DNA of 64,000 bases from JBAXPV01 sp037132075 (GCA_037132075.1 JBAXPV010000006.1:72724-136723); one strand, 5' to 3'. Positions 43,982 through 53,296 are shown, counted from the stretch's first letter. Numbers and translations: made by a program. Notes: a model not told the origin generated them from the letters alone.

Positions 43982-44332
43982 ATGGAAATTTCCGGAAAAC
44001 TTTACAAAGTCTTACCCCTTGTCACCGGCCAGGGAAAAAACGGTGAATGGCGCAAACAAGACATCGTTATCGAAACCCAGGCTCAGTTCCCTAAAAAGGT
44101 CTGTATGTCACTCTGGGGTGATAAAATTGATCAATTGAAATTCAGTGAAGGCGATGCAATTACGCTCTCTTTCGACCTTGAAAGTCGCGAATATAACGGC
44201 CGCTGGTTCACCGAAGCCCGCGCCTGGAAAGTCGTTGGTGAGTCTGCTGGCCCGTCATCCGGCGGAAGTGCTGTCCCGCCATATGTCGACATGGTTCCGG
44301 ATGCAGAACCAGGCGACGACCTGCCCTTTTAA
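43982..44332 (+). CDS. DUF3127 OB-fold-like protein with SSB-type acidic tail
   Basis: 116 residues. The N-terminal ~85 residues match DUF3127 (GKNGEWRKQDIVIETQAQFPKK, SFDLESREYNGRWFTEARAWKV), a Bacteroidota family with an OB-fold-like layout similar to single-stranded-DNA-binding protein. A flexible Gly/Ser/Pro linker ends in GDDLPF, very like the SSB C-terminal peptide (DDIPF) that recruits DNA-metabolism enzymes. I infer binding to single-stranded DNA or to SSB partners. It is transcribed from a promoter shared back-to-back with a tRNA. Confidence 0.82.
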   Translation: MEISGKLYKVLPLVTGQGKNGEWRKQDIVIETQAQFPKKVCMSLWGDKIDQLKFSEGDAITLSFDLESREYNGRWFTEARAWKVVGESAGPSSGGSAVPPYVDMVPDAEPGDDLPF

Positions 44333-44403
44333 ACGACTCATGGCTGAACAAAGACCCTGATTTGTTGTTAAGCTTTTTTCGATAAGCTGGGTTTTATTTT
44401 TAA

Positions 44404-44739
44404 ATGGTGGGATCAAAAATTTTAATTGAACGACATAAAAAGTGGATCGCGAGAAGTCTGTTATTCTGCTTTGCAATCCTCTTGGTTCCGCCTGAATATT
44501 ACCATTCCCTGGTTGGTCATAGTGACTCGATTTGCCGAAGTCATAAGGAGAAACTTTTCGAAAAACAGCATCAGCACTGTGCAGTCCTCCGCTTTGAATG
44601 CCCTTCTTTCCTCCCTGGTAGTATTCAACATTTGTCAATTGTCGCAAGTAAGGTCATCATTACCTTGCTTTTACCGGCTTCATCATTCAGGCCTGAGATC
44701 TGTTTCCTGCCTCCCTTGCGGGCTCCGCCTGTTGTGTAA
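44404..44739 (+). CDS. Small His/Cys-containing protein preceding a TonB-dependent receptor
   Basis: 111 residues with an N-terminal hydrophobic helix (SLLFCFAILLVPPEYYHSLVGH), a polar stretch containing HSDSICRSH and KQHQHCAVLRFECP, a second hydrophobic segment and a short C-terminal end (PPLRAPP). This pattern, a short His/Cys-rich membrane protein ahead of a TonB receptor, is common in Bacteroidota clusters thought to handle transition metals. It starts 71 bases before the receptor. No named family is recognised; the metal role is an inference from the residue pattern and context. Confidence 0.55.
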   Translation: MVGSKILIERHKKWIARSLLFCFAILLVPPEYYHSLVGHSDSICRSHKEKLFEKQHQHCAVLRFECPSFLPGSIQHLSIVASKVIITLLLPASSFRPEICFLPPLRAPPVV

Positions 44740-44810
44740 ATAATCGAAATTGTCACACGATTAAAATATATCCTGTGATTTCTTTATTATTTACCTTTCA
44801 AAAATGACCT

Positions 44811-47117
44811 ATGAGGCTTATGAAAAGCTGTTTGTTGGTGGCCCTTTTTGCGGTCTCAGCAACAGTTGCAGCACAGCATACATTTACAGGGAAAGTCCTT
44901 GATCAGTCGAACCACGAAAACCTGAGCGGGGTCATCATATATGTACCGGATCTGAAAACCGGCATCACTACAGATCTGGATGGGAAATTTCTGATGAAGA
45001 ATTTGCCTGCCCGAAGCTTTTTGGTCGAAGTGAAATATATTGGTTACCTGACCTTCGATACTTTAATTGATTTCACTAAAAACCCTGTTTTGACAGTACA
45101 TTTGCCACTTTCCACCGTGGAGGCGAAAGGGGTCGTGATCACAGGAAATGCCTTTTCGAGTGACAGCAGGACTTCGAGTTACCAGGTGGTGCCGATTGAG
45201 CGGAGGGAGTTGTCTTCAACATCTGCAACCAACATAATCAATGCACTTACCCAGATTCCCGGCATTGCCGCGGTATCGACAGGAGGCGCCATCTCCAAGC
45301 CGGTCATCCGGGGTCTTGGCTATAACCGGGTTGTGACCTTAAATGAAGGAGTCAGGCAGGAAGGGAATCAGTGGGGGGATGAGCATGGAATCGAGATAGA
45401 CCAGTTTTCTGCCGACCGTGTCGAGATACTGAAAGGCCCGGCCAGTCTGTTTTATGGCTCTGATGCCATGGGTGGCGTTGTCAACATCATGGAGCCATTA
45501 CCTCCCTCTCCCGGTGTTTTACGAGGCGAATTCTCAGGTTTGTATTCCACCAACGGTAAAAATGCCGGCAGTTCAATGATGCTGGAAGGTAATGAAAACG
45601 GCTTTATCTGGCGCGCCAGGGCTTCCTATAAGTATTCTGCAAGCTACCAGACGCCCGTTGAAACTGTATACAACTCATGTTTTAGGGAGACTGACCTCAA
45701 TGTGATGACCGGTTTTAATAAAAAATGGGGTTATTCTCACCTTCATTTCAGCCATTTTAACACAGTCATCGGGCTTATTGAAGGTTTGCGCGATTCCGTT
45801 TCCCATCGTTTTGTTGATTCACAAGGTCAGATTGTCCCGGAATCTGTTTTGAAGGGACGGACTGCAGGGCTGCCTTTTCAGCATATTACGCACGATAAAA
45901 TCACCTCAGTCAGCAACATCATCCTGGGAAAGGACCAGTTGAAAATAAATGTGGGCTATCAGCAAAATGACCGTAAAGAGTTTGCCGACAGCAGGGATTA
46001 TCCCAATTTATTTTTTCAGCTTCAGACCCTGAGCTACGAAGCAAAGTTGCAAGTGCCTCTTGCAAACCGCCTGGAAAGTGATTATGGTATCTCTGGGATG
46101 ACCCAGACCAATGCCAACAAAGGAATTGAGTTTCTTGTTCCGGATTATCTTTTGCAGGATGCCGGTGCATTTGCCTATTTCAAAAAGAGCTTTCAGAAGC
46201 TTACGGTAAATGGTGGAATTCGTTATGACCATCGCAGCGTTTCAGGGAAAGAACTTCTTGTTAAAAATGGAACTGAAAATGATACTATTTTCGAAAAATT
46301 TAATGCTTCTTTTTCCGCGGTTTCGGGATCCCTCGGCCTCGCTTGGGAATTAAATAAGCAAACCAATTTGAAATTCAATGCCGGCAGGGCATTCAGGGCA
46401 CCAAATATTGCAGAGCTTGGTGCTAACGGCGTCCATGAGGGCACTTTCCGTTATGAAGTGGGGAACGCTCAGCTAAATCCGGAAACCAGCCTGCAATTCG
46501 ATGGGGAATTGAGTTATAACAGGGATTATTTTACATGTGATGCCAGCATATATTACAACCTGATCAATAATTTCATTTACCAGAGAAATATCGGGAATGA
46601 AACGATTAACCTCAATGGGATTGAATATCCTGTTTATCGCTATGTCCAGGGAAATTGCCTGTTGCGCGGGTTTGAAGCCGGAATCGATATCCACCCAAAG
46701 GATCACTTTCATTTTGACAATACTTTCGCCTTTGTTCGCGGGACGAACCAAAGCAACGGGAACGATCTTCCTTTGATTCCGGCGTTTCGCGAGACTCATA
46801 TCTTCCGCTGGAATATTGAAGTGTCAAAGAATTCAGCCCTCGTGCATCCATATATGTATGTGGGTCTGATATATGTATGGAAGCAGTCGCATTATGATAT
46901 ATTTGAAACACAGACCAATGCCTATGGTCTACTCAAAGCAGGATTGGGAACTGACTTTAAAATAAAGAAACAAATGATGCATGTGTTTGTAGAGGGTGAC
47001 AACCTGACAAACACGAAATATTTCGACCACCTGAGTCGCCTCAAATATATTGGTATTTACGATATGGGAAGAAATCTTACTTTCGGAGTGAGTATTCCAT
47101 TCGGGATCAAAAACTAA
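44811..47117 (+). CDS. TonB-dependent outer-membrane receptor with N-terminal carboxypeptidase-like domain
   Basis: 768 residues. After a signal peptide (cut near AAAQH) comes a CarboxypepD_reg-like domain (FTGKVLDQSNHENLSG...KFLMKNLPARSFLVEVKYIGY), then the plug (TSATNIINALTQIPGIAAVS, VIRGLGYNRVVTLNEGV, DRVEILKGPASLFYGSDAMGGVVNI) and a 22-strand-type barrel ending in aromatic-rich GVSIPFGIKN. No SusD partner follows, so this is a metal- or small-molecule-type receptor rather than a glycan one. The tail overlaps the convergent downstream gene by 4 bases. An ATG 3 codons in is an alternative start. Confidence 0.92.
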   Translation: MRLMKSCLLVALFAVSATVAAQHTFTGKVLDQSNHENLSGVIIYVPDLKTGITTDLDGKFLMKNLPARSFLVEVKYIGYLTFDTLIDFTKNPVLTVHLPLSTVEAKGVVITGNAFSSDSRTSSYQVVPIERRELSSTSATNIINALTQIPGIAAVSTGGAISKPVIRGLGYNRVVTLNEGVRQEGNQWGDEHGIEIDQFSADRVEILKGPASLFYGSDAMGGVVNIMEPLPPSPGVLRGEFSGLYSTNGKNAGSSMMLEGNENGFIWRARASYKYSASYQTPVETVYNSCFRETDLNVMTGFNKKWGYSHLHFSHFNTVIGLIEGLRDSVSHRFVDSQGQIVPESVLKGRTAGLPFQHITHDKITSVSNIILGKDQLKINVGYQQNDRKEFADSRDYPNLFFQLQTLSYEAKLQVPLANRLESDYGISGMTQTNANKGIEFLVPDYLLQDAGAFAYFKKSFQKLTVNGGIRYDHRSVSGKELLVKNGTENDTIFEKFNASFSAVSGSLGLAWELNKQTNLKFNAGRAFRAPNIAELGANGVHEGTFRYEVGNAQLNPETSLQFDGELSYNRDYFTCDASIYYNLINNFIYQRNIGNETINLNGIEYPVYRYVQGNCLLRGFEAGIDIHPKDHFHFDNTFAFVRGTNQSNGNDLPLIPAFRETHIFRWNIEVSKNSALVHPYMYVGLIYVWKQSHYDIFETQTNAYGLLKAGLGTDFKIKKQMMHVFVEGDNLTNTKYFDHLSRLKYIGIYDMGRNLTFGVSIPFGIKN

Positions 47118-48400
47118 TGCGTAGAAACAACGAATTTCAGGGAAGTGGAATAGTTTTTCTGGTCAGAAATTCGAAGCAGGTATGAGCCGGATTTGAATTG
47201 CTGGACCGGGATTTCAATCATGTTATTTCCCTGGCTTAGTGTTTTGCTTACTTTAAATAAAGACTGTCCCATCAGCGAAAAGATCTCAAAAGTATAGTCG
47301 CCTTTCACTCCCTTGACGCTGCACTGGATTTTGTCTGCCACAGGGTTTTCGATGATCCTGGCTTCGATTGTATTGCTATAGTCGTTGATGCTCAGGTGTT
47401 TTTCCGTTTCAAGATCCATGATGATGGGCAAGTGATCGGAATTGCCATATAAGGCAGCGAGCAGGTTCGGAGAAACTGACGTATTGGGTGGGTTGGTATT
47501 CAATGCCAGGTTCAGGTGATTGCCATCTTGTCCTAATGCTTTATAAGTATCCGTTAAGGCTTTTAATCCTGAAGCACCTGCCAGTACATTCCCTGATACC
47601 AACACGAAGTCGAAGCGGTCATTCATGCCGCCGGAGGCATGACAGCCATCATTATCGCTATGGGTACTCTGTGTATGCAGATTTGCGAAAAACTGACTCC
47701 CTGACCAATCTCCATTTTGATTTGCCGGATCAAAGAAGTTATGTGAGGAAGCGGTCTGATTCGTCAGGGTTTGCCATGCTTGTTCATAGGAAGTATATAA
47801 ATTGAGGTCTCCTGAAAGGATGTAATTTCCCTGTGGATAAGCACCATTCATATAATCGATGAGTTTGGTTGCGGAACCAGATCGCTGTAGCGAATCACTC
47901 GAGGTGTTCCCGGCTTTCAGGTGTGCAAGAATCACTGTAAAGAAAACAGTATCCAATGCCGTACCGAGGTCCATGGTATTCAGATAGAACTTATACATGG
48001 GAAAGTCTCTTGGGAAATCGATGACCACATCTTGTGATTTTAGTTTAACTACAGCCGGATCATAATAAACCATGCTGATGATCGGCGAACCCGAGGGGTT
48101 GGCGATGGCAGCTGATTTATAGACACGGGTGCCTGCTTTGTTCATCACAGAATCCAGCAGTAACTTCACGCTGGTCGTATTCGCTCCCATTTCGTTAACA
48201 GCCATTATGTCGGGATTTACAGCACTCACAATCGTCTTGAGCCAGTTATTTTTCTTCAGGATCGCATTGTTGTTGTCATTACAGTTGACAAATGGAATGC
48301 TGTAATCCATGAGGTTGTATTGCATGTATCGCAAGGTGTCCTGGGCTGCCAGGTTAAACATGACAAAACTAAATACGATGATACTGAGGAACGTTTTCAT
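47114..48400 (-). CDS. Secreted endonuclease/exonuclease/phosphatase-family protein with T9SS type A tail
   Basis: 428 residues with a signal peptide (cut near NLAAQD). Residues ~25-330 follow the EEP fold: MQYNLMDYSIP (Asn metal site), VNEMGANTTS (Glu), SGDLNLYTSYE (Asp-Leu-Asn), and SDHLPIIMDL near the end. The last ~80 residues are a T9SS type A sorting domain (IENPVADKIQCSV, MGQSLFKV, SGSYLLRISDQKN). A secreted nuclease or phosphatase is predicted, with substrate unknown. It converges with the TonB receptor and shares 4 bases with it. Confidence 0.85.
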   Translation of the reverse strand: MKTFLSIIVFSFVMFNLAAQDTLRYMQYNLMDYSIPFVNCNDNNNAILKKNNWLKTIVSAVNPDIMAVNEMGANTTSVKLLLDSVMNKAGTRVYKSAAIANPSGSPIISMVYYDPAVVKLKSQDVVIDFPRDFPMYKFYLNTMDLGTALDTVFFTVILAHLKAGNTSSDSLQRSGSATKLIDYMNGAYPQGNYILSGDLNLYTSYEQAWQTLTNQTASSHNFFDPANQNGDWSGSQFFANLHTQSTHSDNDGCHASGGMNDRFDFVLVSGNVLAGASGLKALTDTYKALGQDGNHLNLALNTNPPNTSVSPNLLAALYGNSDHLPIIMDLETEKHLSINDYSNTIEARIIENPVADKIQCSVKGVKGDYTFEIFSLMGQSLFKVSKTLSQGNNMIEIPVQQFKSGSYLLRISDQKNYSTSLKFVVSTH

Positions 48401-48411
48401 AAGGGAGCTGT

Positions 48412-49797
48412 TTATTTGTGAAATTTTCTGATAAAGTCTTCTACTTCCGGCACGCCACCCTGGTAAACGAGATATCCGTTATAAGGTTCACGTTTTGTAA
48501 TTTCGTCATTGATCGGAGTCAGCATCAACCTTCTGACTTCAGCCGGATCATCAGTCTGGCCAAGAACCCAGCCTAATTTGATATAGGCAGCTTCTGGCAG
48601 CATATTTTCTGCAGGGATGATCCCTTTGGCCATCAGGTCACGACCTGTGTCGTAAACGAACATATGAACATAGCCCCATAGTGTTTGCACAGTCATATAC
48701 ATATGAACGCCTTTTTTCGCTGCTCTTTCAATAGCAGGATAAATGGGCTTGTTGACATGTCCCAGTCCGGTTCCGGCAATGATGATTCCTTTGTAACCAT
48801 TGTCTACCAAGGAGTCGATGATGTCGGGCATCATATTTGGGTAGTAATAAACGATGGCTACTTTTTCCTCGAAATAGGGTAAAATGGTAACTTTATTATC
48901 CTGTCGGCGGTGATTAAAATCAGTTTTAATGGGTTTTACGCCTGCACGGGTCACTGTAGCCAGTGGTGTATCACCCAGGGTACGGAAGGTAGAACGGTAT
49001 GAGCTGTGCATCTTGCGTACGCGTGTCCCTCTGTGTAAAAGGCCATACTCATCGGAAGTAGGGCCGAACATGCAAACCATGACTTCAGCGATGTCGCCAT
49101 GTCCGGCTGCAGTGCATGCATGCATCAGGTTGATGGCTGCATCGGAGCTGGGGCGGTCGGAAGAACGTTGTGAGCCAACGAGAACAATAGGAATCGGAGG
49201 GTTTTGCACCATATAAGTCAGGGCTGCCGCGGTATGATGAAGGGTGTCAGTACCATGACCCACCACGATGCCTTTTACTCCTTTTTCAATCTCCTGACCG
49301 ATGACGATGGCTAGTTTTTTATATTGTTCCGGACCCATATTTTCGCTGAAGACTGCGAAGATTTTTTCAGTGGTGAGGTTACAGATGTCGGCAAGTTCAG
49401 GGACGGCACCATAAAGCTCACCGGGAGAAAACGCAGGAATCACAGCACCTGTGCGGTAGTCGAGGCGGGAGGCAATCGTGCCCCCGGTACCAATGAGTTT
49501 CACCGAAGGTAAATTCGGGGTGAAGGGGAATTCTTTTTCAGGAATTTTATAGACCGCTTTTTTATAGCCGGTCTCTTTCATGGTCGTAACTGTGGAAATG
49601 TCAATCCCAATATTATATCCTGTAATAATCTTTAAGACGATGTGTTTGTCATCGTCATTCTCCGAGCGTGGCAATACCGTTCCGGTGAATTTTCCACGTT
49701 TTGTTTCAATAATTGCCTGTCCCCAGACGCGAACCTGGTATTTTTTCAGTATTTCGAGTGCAGCTCCTTTATAGCCTTGGAAGAAATCTTCTGTCAT
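48412..49797 (-). CDS. gatD: Glu-tRNA(Gln) amidotransferase subunit D, archaeal type
   Basis: 461 residues. Residues ~1-85 form the GatD N-terminal SH3-like domain (WGQAIIETKRGKFTGTVLPRSEN), absent from ordinary asparaginases. The rest is an L-asparaginase-type domain: GTGGTIAS (catalytic Thr), GHGTDTLHHTAAAL (Thr-Asp), SQRSSDRPSSDAA, and the C-terminal MLPEAAYIKLGWVLG typical of GatD. It releases ammonia for GatE and lies 10 bases after gatE in the same operon. The D/E pair is the archaeal way to make Gln-tRNA(Gln); finding it in a Bacteroidota is unusual. Confidence 0.93.
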   Translation of the reverse strand: MTEDFFQGYKGAALEILKKYQVRVWGQAIIETKRGKFTGTVLPRSENDDDKHIVLKIITGYNIGIDISTVTTMKETGYKKAVYKIPEKEFPFTPNLPSVKLIGTGGTIASRLDYRTGAVIPAFSPGELYGAVPELADICNLTTEKIFAVFSENMGPEQYKKLAIVIGQEIEKGVKGIVVGHGTDTLHHTAAALTYMVQNPPIPIVLVGSQRSSDRPSSDAAINLMHACTAAGHGDIAEVMVCMFGPTSDEYGLLHRGTRVRKMHSSYRSTFRTLGDTPLATVTRAGVKPIKTDFNHRRQDNKVTILPYFEEKVAIVYYYPNMMPDIIDSLVDNGYKGIIIAGTGLGHVNKPIYPAIERAAKKGVHMYMTVQTLWGYVHMFVYDTGRDLMAKGIIPAENMLPEAAYIKLGWVLGQTDDPAEVRRLMLTPINDEITKREPYNGYLVYQGGVPEVEDFIRKFHK

Positions 49798-49807
49798 TTT
49801 TGTTTTG

Positions 49808-51775
49808 TTATTTGTCGACGTGTGTGCTAAGTTCAGTGAGTGACATATTGCCGGCAGCCATAGGGTAAAGCTGACCCATGATCCAGTTGGTTTCTGCTTC
49901 TAGCTTTTCTGTGAATTTAATATCAGCATATTTATTTCGAAGCAGGGAGATATGGGAGATGATCTCATCGCGTCCGATCTTTCGAAAACGAATATTTACC
50001 AAAACAGATTCGAAGTCCATTTTGGGATATTGATAGATGATATGCAGCATTTTTTTTGCGATCTCCGGGTCAAGTCCTTTGTCGGATAAGAACTTCAGCA
50101 GGTCATAAATCAGACTATATTGAAACTCATGTCCGCTTTTGTAATGCCCTTCCACAAACTTGAGTTTGTGCGCAAAGAGGGTAGCTGTCAGTACAGGATT
50201 TACTTTCAGTTCCGTGACGATCCTAAAGATCTCGGGGTAGAGGTTTTTCTTAAAGATATAGATGAAAGTATCTTCCGGGACACCCCATTCCTGAAGTTGC
50301 CTGAAGCGGTTCATGATATCTTCGGGCAGGTCTTCTGAGAGTTTGTCGATCAGGCTGTCCTCCAGAGGAATTGGAGGAGAGTCGGTATCGGGGTACATAC
50401 GGTCTGCCCCTGGCAATACCCTTTCAAAAATCGTTGTGCCGTCGATAAATGACTTTCGGGTCTCATTCGGGACACCTTTGAAGGCCATCTGGCAACGTTC
50501 TTCGATGGTTTCGAGGGCAGTCGGCATGTCTTCTTCTTCACCCCAGATGACGATTTGAGCATCTTCAGGACCGGAACCCAGGATCTCGCGGATGGTGGTC
50601 CAGTCTTTCGCCAGGATGACAGGCTCAAATTCTTCCGAATGCGCCATATTGGGTCGTTCCAGGCAGGCAATGACTTTCAGTCTTTCTTCAATTTCATCAG
50701 AGAACATCTTGCCTGGCTGGGTGAAATGGGAGAGGATCCCTTTAAAGCCCGGGAGGTTGACGGCGATCAGATTATGTCTTTTCTTTTTGGCATAAACGAT
50801 GGGCGGAAAGACGAAATTGAAAGAATGGAAATGAAGCGCTTCTTTCTTAATTTTCCATCCTGAAAAGTCTTTGAATTGAAGCAACAGTTTCTCCCGGATT
50901 TTTAGCAGAGCCCATTGACGAAAGCATTCATTATGAGTAAGTTCCGGTATCAAGCGGGTGTGAGCCACGCCTTTGATTTCGACACGGGTTCCCCCTTTAC
51001 AGCTGACGTTGACATCCTGTCGTCCGGCCCCGATGCCAGTACGCACGAGCCCGGTGCTGCGGCCGAGAAAGCGAATATAATCACAAGCTTCTTTGACTTC
51101 ATCCGGGTTGAGCATTTCGGGATAGGTAACGGTCTCAATAAGAGGCATGCCCAGGCGGTCAGTCTTGTAAATACGAACATGGCCAATGTCAGAAATCTCC
51201 CGGCAGGAGTCTTCTTCAAGGCTGAGCTGGATCAGGCGTATCATTTTGTTCTTCAGGGGAATCTCCCCTTCAACACCAATGATGGCGGTACGTTGAAAAC
51301 CGGTCGGGATGCTTCCGTCGAGATATTGTTTACGGGTGATATGAACTTCACCCACGATATTCAGTTTTGAGAGGATAGAGATACGGATTGCGATGTCGAG
51401 GGCTTCGTGATTGATGTGGAATGGAGGCGTATCATCGACTTCATAGGTACAGGTAGTCTCGTTTTTCAGGCGATAAACGATTTGTTTCCGGGTCTTGAAT
51501 TCCATGAGTGCTGTTCCGTCATATTCTCCTAACTCGCTGAGTGTAGGGCGCATGTGACGGATCACTTCGGCATCATATACGTCACTGGAGTTATAGACTC
51601 CGGCCGGACAATGGCAAAAAAGTTTTTCGCGGGTGAGCAGTTGCTGATGCACTTCCAGGCCCGACATAAAACCGATACTGTCGTAAGTTTTCTGAGTTGA
51701 TTCCTGTCGTGGAACCCAGCCCACTTGTTTGCGGGTCAGCTTGTAGTTGCTCTTAGGGTCGAATTTCTTCTTCAT
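49808..51775 (-). CDS. gatE: Glu-tRNA(Gln) amidotransferase subunit E, archaeal type
   Basis: The ATG at 51775 (MKKKFDPKSNYKLTRKQ) is preferred to one at 51817, which would overlap the promoter element. The 655-residue product begins with the GatB/E core (MSGLEVHQQLLTREKLFCHCP), with KTRKQIVYRLKNETTCTYEVDDTPP and a conserved VSCKGGTRVEIKG. An inserted domain at about residues 280-410, GAD-like and characteristic of GatE rather than GatB, follows, and then a helical C-terminal YqeY-like tail (KIGRDEIISHI). It phosphorylates Glu-tRNA(Gln) and amidates it with ammonia from GatD. No gatA or gatC is in the window. Confidence 0.92.
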   Translation of the reverse strand: MKKKFDPKSNYKLTRKQVGWVPRQESTQKTYDSIGFMSGLEVHQQLLTREKLFCHCPAGVYNSSDVYDAEVIRHMRPTLSELGEYDGTALMEFKTRKQIVYRLKNETTCTYEVDDTPPFHINHEALDIAIRISILSKLNIVGEVHITRKQYLDGSIPTGFQRTAIIGVEGEIPLKNKMIRLIQLSLEEDSCREISDIGHVRIYKTDRLGMPLIETVTYPEMLNPDEVKEACDYIRFLGRSTGLVRTGIGAGRQDVNVSCKGGTRVEIKGVAHTRLIPELTHNECFRQWALLKIREKLLLQFKDFSGWKIKKEALHFHSFNFVFPPIVYAKKKRHNLIAVNLPGFKGILSHFTQPGKMFSDEIEERLKVIACLERPNMAHSEEFEPVILAKDWTTIREILGSGPEDAQIVIWGEEEDMPTALETIEERCQMAFKGVPNETRKSFIDGTTIFERVLPGADRMYPDTDSPPIPLEDSLIDKLSEDLPEDIMNRFRQLQEWGVPEDTFIYIFKKNLYPEIFRIVTELKVNPVLTATLFAHKLKFVEGHYKSGHEFQYSLIYDLLKFLSDKGLDPEIAKKMLHIIYQYPKMDFESVLVNIRFRKIGRDEIISHISLLRNKYADIKFTEKLEAETNWIMGQLYPMAAGNMSLTELSTHVDK

Positions 51776-51806
51776 AGAGAGATAATGAGCTTTTTTATGA
51801 GAGGAC

Positions 51807-51814
51807 CAAAGGTA
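51807..51814 (-). promoter_or_regulatory. Bacteroidota -7 element of gatE-gatD
   Basis: Minus-strand TACCTTTG, 32 bases before the chosen ATG at 51775. It lies inside the longer alternative reading frame and so argues for the shorter one. Confidence 0.6.
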
Positions 51815-51852
51815 CAATTTTTATGCATTTATTCAGTGATCAGGACTTAGTG

Positions 51853-51860
51853 TATCTTTG
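51853..51860 (+). promoter_or_regulatory. Bacteroidota -7 element of the thioesterase gene
   Basis: TATCTTTG, 24 bases before the ATG at 51884; divergent from the gatE promoter 39 bases away. Confidence 0.6.
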
Positions 51861-51883
51861 AAGAAACAATTTTCTTTCTGATT

Positions 51884-52300
51884 ATGTCTGATTTTCTTTT
51901 TCCAGTAAAAACCACGCTTCGGATCGATTGGAGCGAGCTTGACTTTTTGGGCCATGTTAACAACATCTCCTTTTTTAAGTATATCCAGGCATCAAGGATT
52001 AATTGTCTGGAGCGGATGGGTTTTACAGTCATTTCGCCGGAGATCACCATCGGGCCGATATTGGCCTCTGCAAAATGCGACTTCAGGCAATCGCTGTATT
52101 ATCCCGGCCAGGTATTTATGCAGGCGAGAGTCGAATTTATCAAAACCACCAGTTTCGGGATAGCGCACCAGCTTTTTAATGACAAAAACGAACTGGCTGC
52201 AGAAGCCCATGATGTCATTGTCCTTTATGATTATCAAAAAAATGAAAAAGTGAAAATACCTGCTGAATTGCGGGCAAGGATTCAATCAATAGCGCAATAA
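51884..52300 (+). CDS. Hotdog-fold acyl-CoA thioesterase (YbgC/4HBT family)
   Basis: 138 residues, the normal length. The catalytic loop DWSELDFLGHVNN (Asp nucleophile/base with His-Val-Asn-Asn) is visible near residues 15-27, and the strand SFGIAHQLFND matches the family. It hydrolyses acyl-CoA or acyl-ACP; the substrate cannot be predicted. It is followed 31 bases later by an alpha/beta hydrolase, suggesting a small operon. Confidence 0.88.
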   Translation: MSDFLFPVKTTLRIDWSELDFLGHVNNISFFKYIQASRINCLERMGFTVISPEITIGPILASAKCDFRQSLYYPGQVFMQARVEFIKTTSFGIAHQLFNDKNELAAEAHDVIVLYDYQKNEKVKIPAELRARIQSIAQ

Positions 52301-52330
52301 ACCGTTAACATTAAGAGTGAAATAATAAAA

Positions 52331-53296
52331 ATGAAAAAGCTTTATTTGCTGATTGTATTATCTTTAGGATTCAACAGCCTGATTGCTCAAAATCAAAATA
52401 ATCCGGCATTTTCGGAATCGGAGATCACTTTAAAGACCAAGACCGGTGACATTTTCGGAAGCCTTGTTGTCCCTGACAATATGCCGACTTCTCCTGTGGT
52501 ATTGATCATTGCCGGTTCCGGTCCTACTGACCGGGATTGTAATTCCCCCATGCTTCTCAAGACAGATGCTTATAAGATGCTTGCGACAGCCCTTGCAAAA
52601 GAGGGCTTTTCCTCGCTACGTTATGACAAAAGAGGCATTGCGAAAAGCAAAGCAGCGATGACACAGGAAAGTGAGATCCGGTTTGAGATGTATATCCAGG
52701 ATGCGGAAGAGTGGATTGGCTTGCTGAAGGCTGATCGTCGTTTCTCCGGAGTTATCGTTCTGGGCCATAGCGAGGGCTCGCTGATCGGGATGATTGCTGC
52801 TTCAGGAACAGAAGTCAAGGCCTTTGTTTCAGTTTCAGGAGTGGGACAGTCTGCAGACAAAATTTTGCAGCAACAGTTAAAAGATAAATTACCTCCTGGT
52901 CTTCTGGCTGAATCTAACAGCATCATGGACAGTCTCAGAAATGGGAAAACCCTTGTCAAGGTAAATCCCAGTCTTGCGAATCTCTATCGTCCCAGCGTTC
53001 AGCCTTACCTGATTTCCTGGATGAAATATCAGCCCACCGACGAGATAAAGAAGATCTCAGTTCCGGTGATGATAATCCAGGGAAACCGTGATCTTCAGGT
53101 CGATATAGAGGAGGCGAAGCTTTTAGCCAAGGCAAAACCTGATGCAAGGCTATTTTTGGTGGTAGGGATGAATCACATCTTGAAAGATGCCGAAGCAGAT
53201 GCCCAAAAGAACCTGGCTACCTATAAAGATCCAAGCCTCCCTTTGAAAAAGGAATTTGTTGAGGGATTGCTACAATTTCTAAAGGCTGTAAAATAA
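52331..53296 (+). CDS. Exported alpha/beta hydrolase
   Basis: 321 residues with a signal peptide (cut near LIAQN). PVVLIIAGSGPTDRDCN carries the oxyanion-forming segment, the nucleophile elbow is VLGHSEGSLIG (Ser), and RYDKRGIAKSKAA is typical of the family; the catalytic Asp is likely in IQGNRDLQVD and the His in GMNHILKDA. This is the serine hydrolase/esterase group called S9/BAAT-like or 'alpha/beta fold hydrolase'. It is probably periplasmic; specificity unknown. Confidence 0.88.
   Translation: MKKLYLLIVLSLGFNSLIAQNQNNPAFSESEITLKTKTGDIFGSLVVPDNMPTSPVVLIIAGSGPTDRDCNSPMLLKTDAYKMLATALAKEGFSSLRYDKRGIAKSKAAMTQESEIRFEMYIQDAEEWIGLLKADRRFSGVIVLGHSEGSLIGMIAASGTEVKAFVSVSGVGQSADKILQQQLKDKLPPGLLAESNSIMDSLRNGKTLVKVNPSLANLYRPSVQPYLISWMKYQPTDEIKKISVPVMIIQGNRDLQVDIEEAKLLAKAKPDARLFLVVGMNHILKDAEADAQKNLATYKDPSLPLKKEFVEGLLQFLKAVK

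Noticed and set aside
48412..49797. Type I L-asparaginase
   Set aside because: The N-terminal SH3-like domain, the C-terminal GatD motif and the adjacent gatE all favour GatD.
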